A stretch of DNA of 64,000 nucleotides from JALQTD01 sp965656785. GTDB lineage: Bacteria > Bacteroidota > Bacteroidia > Flavobacteriales_D > Sanyastnellaceae. Shown here one piece after another: positions 61,353 to 64,000 of this stretch. A program made the position numbers and the translations under genes. The stretch lies in NCBI GenBank assembly GCA_965656785.1, contig CBFHLY010000012.1, positions 18,321 to 82,320 on the forward strand, written 5' to 3'. The notes under the pieces are model-generated. The model worked only from the letters and a program-made list of their open reading frames with translations, searched no databases and had not been told where the DNA came from. How positions within the stretch are numbered: the stretch's first letter is position 1; every line of letters starts with the position of its first letter.

Positions 61353-63071
61353 ATGTTATTTGAAGAATTGGGACTCAACACACACGTGTTGGACGCCCTC
61401 AAACCGCTCGGTTACACCGAGCCGACGCCCATTCAGGGCCAAACCATTCCCCTCATTCTTTCCGGACGCGATGTGTTGGGCGTGGCCCAAACCGGAACCG
61501 GAAAAACCGCAGCCTTCGCGCTGCCCATCGTAAACCAACTGGCCGAACGGTCGGAAGCCGGCGAAAAACGGCGGGTGCGGGCGCTGATTTTGTCTCCTAC
61601 CCGCGAACTGGCTTCGCAGATTTACGAGAACATCATGGACTACAGCAAGGGATCGCCCTTGCGTTCGGTGGTCATTTTTGGCGGGGTTTCCCAGCACCGT
61701 CAGGTCGACCAATTGCGCCGGGGGGTGGACATCATCGTGGCGACGCCCGGTCGGTTGTTGGATTTGGTCGAGCAAGGATTTGTCCACCTCAACCAGCTCA
61801 GCCATTTGGTCCTCGATGAAGCCGACACCATGCTCGACATGGGCTTCATCCACGACATCAAGAAGATCATCAAGTTGCTGCCAGAAAAGCGGCAATCGCT
61901 GTTCTTCTCGGCGACGATGCCCGACAGCATCACGCAACTCGCGGCCACCATCCTGACGGATCCCGTGCGCGTGGAAGTGGCCCGCGTGAGCTCCGCCGCA
62001 GAGACCGTCCATCAACAGGTCTTCTTCGCATGCCAAAAGGAAAAACGCGATCTCCTCGTGGAAATCCTCCAGCGACCCGAAGTCGAAACCGCGCTGGTGT
62101 TCACCCGGACGAAGCACGGCGCCGATAAGGTGGTGCGCTACATCAACAAGGCGGGCATCAAGGCGGAAGCGATTCACGGCAACAAGAGCCAACCGCAGCG
62201 GGACCGCGCGATGAACGGATTCCGCCAGGGCAAGATCAACGTGCTCGTGGCCACCGACATCGCGGCCCGCGGCATCGACGTGGACGCCCTGAGCCACGTC
62301 ATCAACTTCGAAATCCCGAACATTTCGGAAACGTACGTGCACCGCATCGGCCGAACCGGCCGCGCCGGCCTCCAGGGCCATGCGATTTCGCTGTGCAACG
62401 AAGACGAGGAACGCGATTACTTGCGCGACATCCAGAAGCTGATCCAAAAGGAGTTGCCCGTGGAACGCTACGGCAGCTACCCCATCGAACTCGGCGAAGT
62501 CGGCATGACGAAGCCCCGCGGCGGGCAAACCCCGAAGAAAGCAAAGCCCGCCCGCAGCAGCAACGGCGGCGGAGGTCGCACGGGCGGAGGTCGCACGCAA
62601 CGACCGAAGGGCGGATCCAACGACGGGCAATCTCAGCGCCCGCAACGCACCGAATCCCAGCGCCCACCGCGCTCAGGTGAAGGCCCGAAACGGCGGATGG
62701 GTGAACGCACAGAATCGCGAAACGCGAACTCCGATGCCCCTCGCGGACGCAACAACGAGAACCGCAAAGCCCAACCTGCCTCACAAGGCAACCGCAAGCC
62801 CGCAAGCCGACGCAACGACGATCAGCGCCCATCGCGCCGACCTTCAGAAGGCGGCAACCGGAACGGCGATAACCGCCGACGCAACGACGATCAGCGGCCT
62901 GCACGGCGTTCCGCCGAAGGCAGCAACCGCGGCGAAAGCCGCAAGCCCCGCAGCCAAGAAGCGGCACCTCGGCAATTCGGCCGAAGCACTTCCGCCTCGG
63001 AACCCACCACAACCAAACAAAAAAACTTCAGCCTTTCGAGCTTCTTCGGATTCGGAAAGCGTGAAGATTAA
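61353..63071 (+). CDS. DEAD-box RNA helicase with RGQN-rich disordered tail
   Basis: A 572-residue helicase. AQTGTGKTAAFALPIV is motif I, LDEADTMLDMGF motif II, SAT motif III and HRIGRTGRAG motif VI. After about residue 385 the protein becomes a low-complexity R/G/Q/N/P-rich RNA-binding tail ending KNFSLSSFFGFGKRED. The tail contains a 23-codon repeat. Likely RhlE/CsdA-type role in RNA remodelling, ribosome assembly or cold adaptation. Confidence 0.94.
   Translation: MLFEELGLNTHVLDALKPLGYTEPTPIQGQTIPLILSGRDVLGVAQTGTGKTAAFALPIVNQLAERSEAGEKRRVRALILSPTRELASQIYENIMDYSKGSPLRSVVIFGGVSQHRQVDQLRRGVDIIVATPGRLLDLVEQGFVHLNQLSHLVLDEADTMLDMGFIHDIKKIIKLLPEKRQSLFFSATMPDSITQLAATILTDPVRVEVARVSSAAETVHQQVFFACQKEKRDLLVEILQRPEVETALVFTRTKHGADKVVRYINKAGIKAEAIHGNKSQPQRDRAMNGFRQGKINVLVATDIAARGIDVDALSHVINFEIPNISETYVHRIGRTGRAGLQGHAISLCNEDEERDYLRDIQKLIQKELPVERYGSYPIELGEVGMTKPRGGQTPKKAKPARSSNGGGGRTGGGRTQRPKGGSNDGQSQRPQRTESQRPPRSGEGPKRRMGERTESRNANSDAPRGRNNENRKAQPASQGNRKPASRRNDDQRPSRRPSEGGNRNGDNRRRNDDQRPARRSAEGSNRGESRKPRSQEAAPRQFGRSTSASEPTTTKQKNFSLSSFFGFGKRED
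62806..62896. repeat. 69-bp direct repeat inside the helicase tail
   Basis: An identical 22-base segment starts at 62806 and again at 62875. The flanking codons give a repeated peptide RRNDDQRP-x-RR-x-x-EG-x-NR. The offset is 69 bases (23 codons), so copy-number change keeps the frame. Confidence 0.7.
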
Positions 63072-63087
63072 AAGGTTGGTAACGTTT

Positions 63088-63121
63088 GCAAAGGCCATCC
63101 GGAAGTCCGGATGGCCTTTGC
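63088..63121. terminator. Perfect 15-bp hairpin between helicase and next gene
   Basis: Arms at 63088-63102 and 63107-63121 are exact inverted repeats around loop AAGT. There is only a weak T-rich tail. A -7-like CACCTTTG begins at the last base of the hairpin, and the next ATG follows 13 bases after it. Probably a terminator, or a structure limiting read-through. Confidence 0.6.
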
Positions 63122-63134
63122 ACCTTTGCCCATC

Positions 63135-64000
63135 ATGAACAATCCCCGTGTGCTATTGGTGGTCATTGCTGCATTGGCTTTGGCCTGTGGATTCCTCGCG
63201 TACGAGGTGGTGACTCAGAACGACACCATCGAACAAGTCGAGGCCAGCAACGACGAACTCGAACTCGAGCGCGAATCCCTGTTGTTTGATTTGGAAAAAA
63301 TGCGGTTCTCCTACGACACCTTGAAAACGGAGAACACGCTCATGCTCAGCGAAATCGCTGACCAACGCGCCCAAATCGACGAGCTGATGACGCGGGTGAA
63401 GAACAGCAATTGGTCCCTGTCGAAGGCCCGCAAGGAAGCGGAAACGCTGCGCTCCATCATGCAGGGATACGTGGTCACCATCGATTCCTTGAATCAACTC
63501 AATGTCGCGCTCCTCGAAGAAAACGAGCAGATGCGCGACCAAGTCGAAACCGTGGAAAAGCGCAACCGCGACCTGCGGGAACGGCAGGAAAACATGGAAG
63601 AAATCATCACCACCGGCCAGGTTTTGCAGGCGGCGGGCTTGCAGGCGACGGGGCTGCGCATCCTCGGTTCCGGGAAGCAACGGGAAACGAATCGGGCGAA
63701 TCGAACGGACATGATCCGATTGTGTTTCACCTTGCTCGAAAACCGCATCGCTGAGCCGGGCAGCAAGCAGTTGCACCTGCAAGTTCTTTCTTCCGATGGC
63801 GCGGTGTTGCAGCCGGGAACGGGCATCGAATCGAACACGCCCAGCGGCACGCCCGTGAGCGCCTCGCGCATCATCGACTATGCGAAGGAACGCCTCGACG
63901 CGTGCATTTTCTTCACCCCACCGGGGATTTTGGCAGAGGGCATTTACAACATTCGGCTGCTCGAAGGCGATGAAGTCATCGGGGAGACCGACATCGAGTT
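63135..64000 (+). CDS. Membrane-anchored coiled-coil protein (partial, cut by window end)
   Basis: An open frame begins at ATG 63135 and runs without a stop to the window edge (288 full codons). The N-terminus MNNPRVLLVVIAALALACGFLAYEVV is a membrane helix or signal anchor. Residues about 30-170 are a strong coiled coil rich in E, L, Q and R. A folded region follows (VLQAAGLQATGLRILGSG ... MIRLCFTLLENRIAEPGSKQ ... FFTPPGILAEGIYNIRL), beta-rich in appearance. I do not recognise a named family. A role in envelope organisation or division scaffolding is only a guess. Confidence 0.8.
   Translation, partial: MNNPRVLLVVIAALALACGFLAYEVVTQNDTIEQVEASNDELELERESLLFDLEKMRFSYDTLKTENTLMLSEIADQRAQIDELMTRVKNSNWSLSKARKEAETLRSIMQGYVVTIDSLNQLNVALLEENEQMRDQVETVEKRNRDLRERQENMEEIITTGQVLQAAGLQATGLRILGSGKQRETNRANRTDMIRLCFTLLENRIAEPGSKQLHLQVLSSDGAVLQPGTGIESNTPSGTPVSASRIIDYAKERLDACIFFTPPGILAEGIYNIRLLEGDEVIGETDIE

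Noticed and set aside
61336..61533. Out-of-frame ATG upstream of the DEAD-box start, a possible overlapping leader ORF
   Set aside because: The frame is part of a long shadow with no coding signal, and there is no evidence it is translated.
62806..62896. Possible CRISPR-like or mobile repeat
   Set aside because: The repeat is in frame inside low-complexity helicase coding sequence and only two copies exist.
1..64000. Mobile elements, prophage, CRISPR or restriction-defence island
   Set aside because: I found no transposase, integrase, phage structural gene, restriction or Cas protein, terminal repeat or attachment-site duplication beside either tRNA.

Overview
The window is a gene-dense, GC-rich stretch of a Bacteroidota chromosome, most like a high-GC Flavobacteriia-type lineage. 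The evidence is: two TonB-dependent receptors with carboxypeptidase-regulatory-like N-termini; type IX secretion (T9SS) sorting domains of type A and type B; HU-CCDC81/SPOR and DUF4139 proteins; and promoters of the Bacteroidota type (TTG near -33, TAnnTTTG near -7), with no clear Shine-Dalgarno sequences. I see no insertion sequence, prophage, integrase or CRISPR array. The genes sit as in a vegetative core chromosome.

Layout. 1-7.9 kb: bacilliredoxin and trpS, a MuiA/DUF4139 outer-surface protein, and a coupled pair of periplasmic amidohydrolase-like proteins on the minus strand. 7.9-8.5 kb: an Nfu-type Fe-S scaffold. 8.5-14.6 kb: a DNA-damage or mutagenesis cassette. A LexA-like S24 regulator is divergent from an operon of Y-family polymerase, SRAP/YedK-type abasic-site protein and a DnaE2-like polymerase. 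All three operon products carry a beta-clamp-binding-like Q-x-x-L-F motif. 14.6-17.3 kb: HMA metal-binding protein coupled to a TonB receptor. 17.4-21.5 kb: tRNA-Pro, sdhCAB and ssb. 21.6-27.8 kb: gltX-folB and sbcDC. 27.8-29.2 kb: two-subunit 3-oxoacid CoA-transferase. 29.2-31.7 kb: PBP1A with an unexpected Cys4 insert. 31.8-35.5 kb: RseP, a cation/proton antiporter and DprA.

35.7-41.4 kb: a TonB receptor, kdsB, an S9 oligopeptidase lipoprotein and a small DUF protein, joined by three ATGA overlaps. 41.4-48.2 kb (minus): HAD hydrolase, HU/SPOR protein, a large type-B T9SS substrate and gpsA. 48.3-52.8 kb: glyS-pgk, then an Lrp regulator divergent from a Cys/Met PLP enzyme across a large inverted repeat. 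52.8-55.3 kb: a small repeat protein, then minus-strand pssA-purS-PEGA/CsgG-like lipoprotein. 55.37 kb: tRNA-Cys with encoded CCA. 55.6-61.2 kb: an HTH/helical-repeat protein, two secreted proteins, a TonB-domain protein and a PhoD-like lipoprotein. 61.2-64 kb: a DEAD-box helicase with a long leader and repetitive tail, a perfect 15-bp hairpin, and a coiled-coil membrane protein cut by the window edge.

Packing is tight. Operon genes often join by ATGA overlaps, and several convergent genes abut or overlap. No gene-free stretch reaches 300 bp except 55.30-55.64 kb, which holds tRNA-Cys, its terminator and promoters. The strongest candidate for an under-described system is the S24/Y-polymerase/SRAP/DnaE2 cassette, because of its shared clamp motifs and its palindromic operator candidates.
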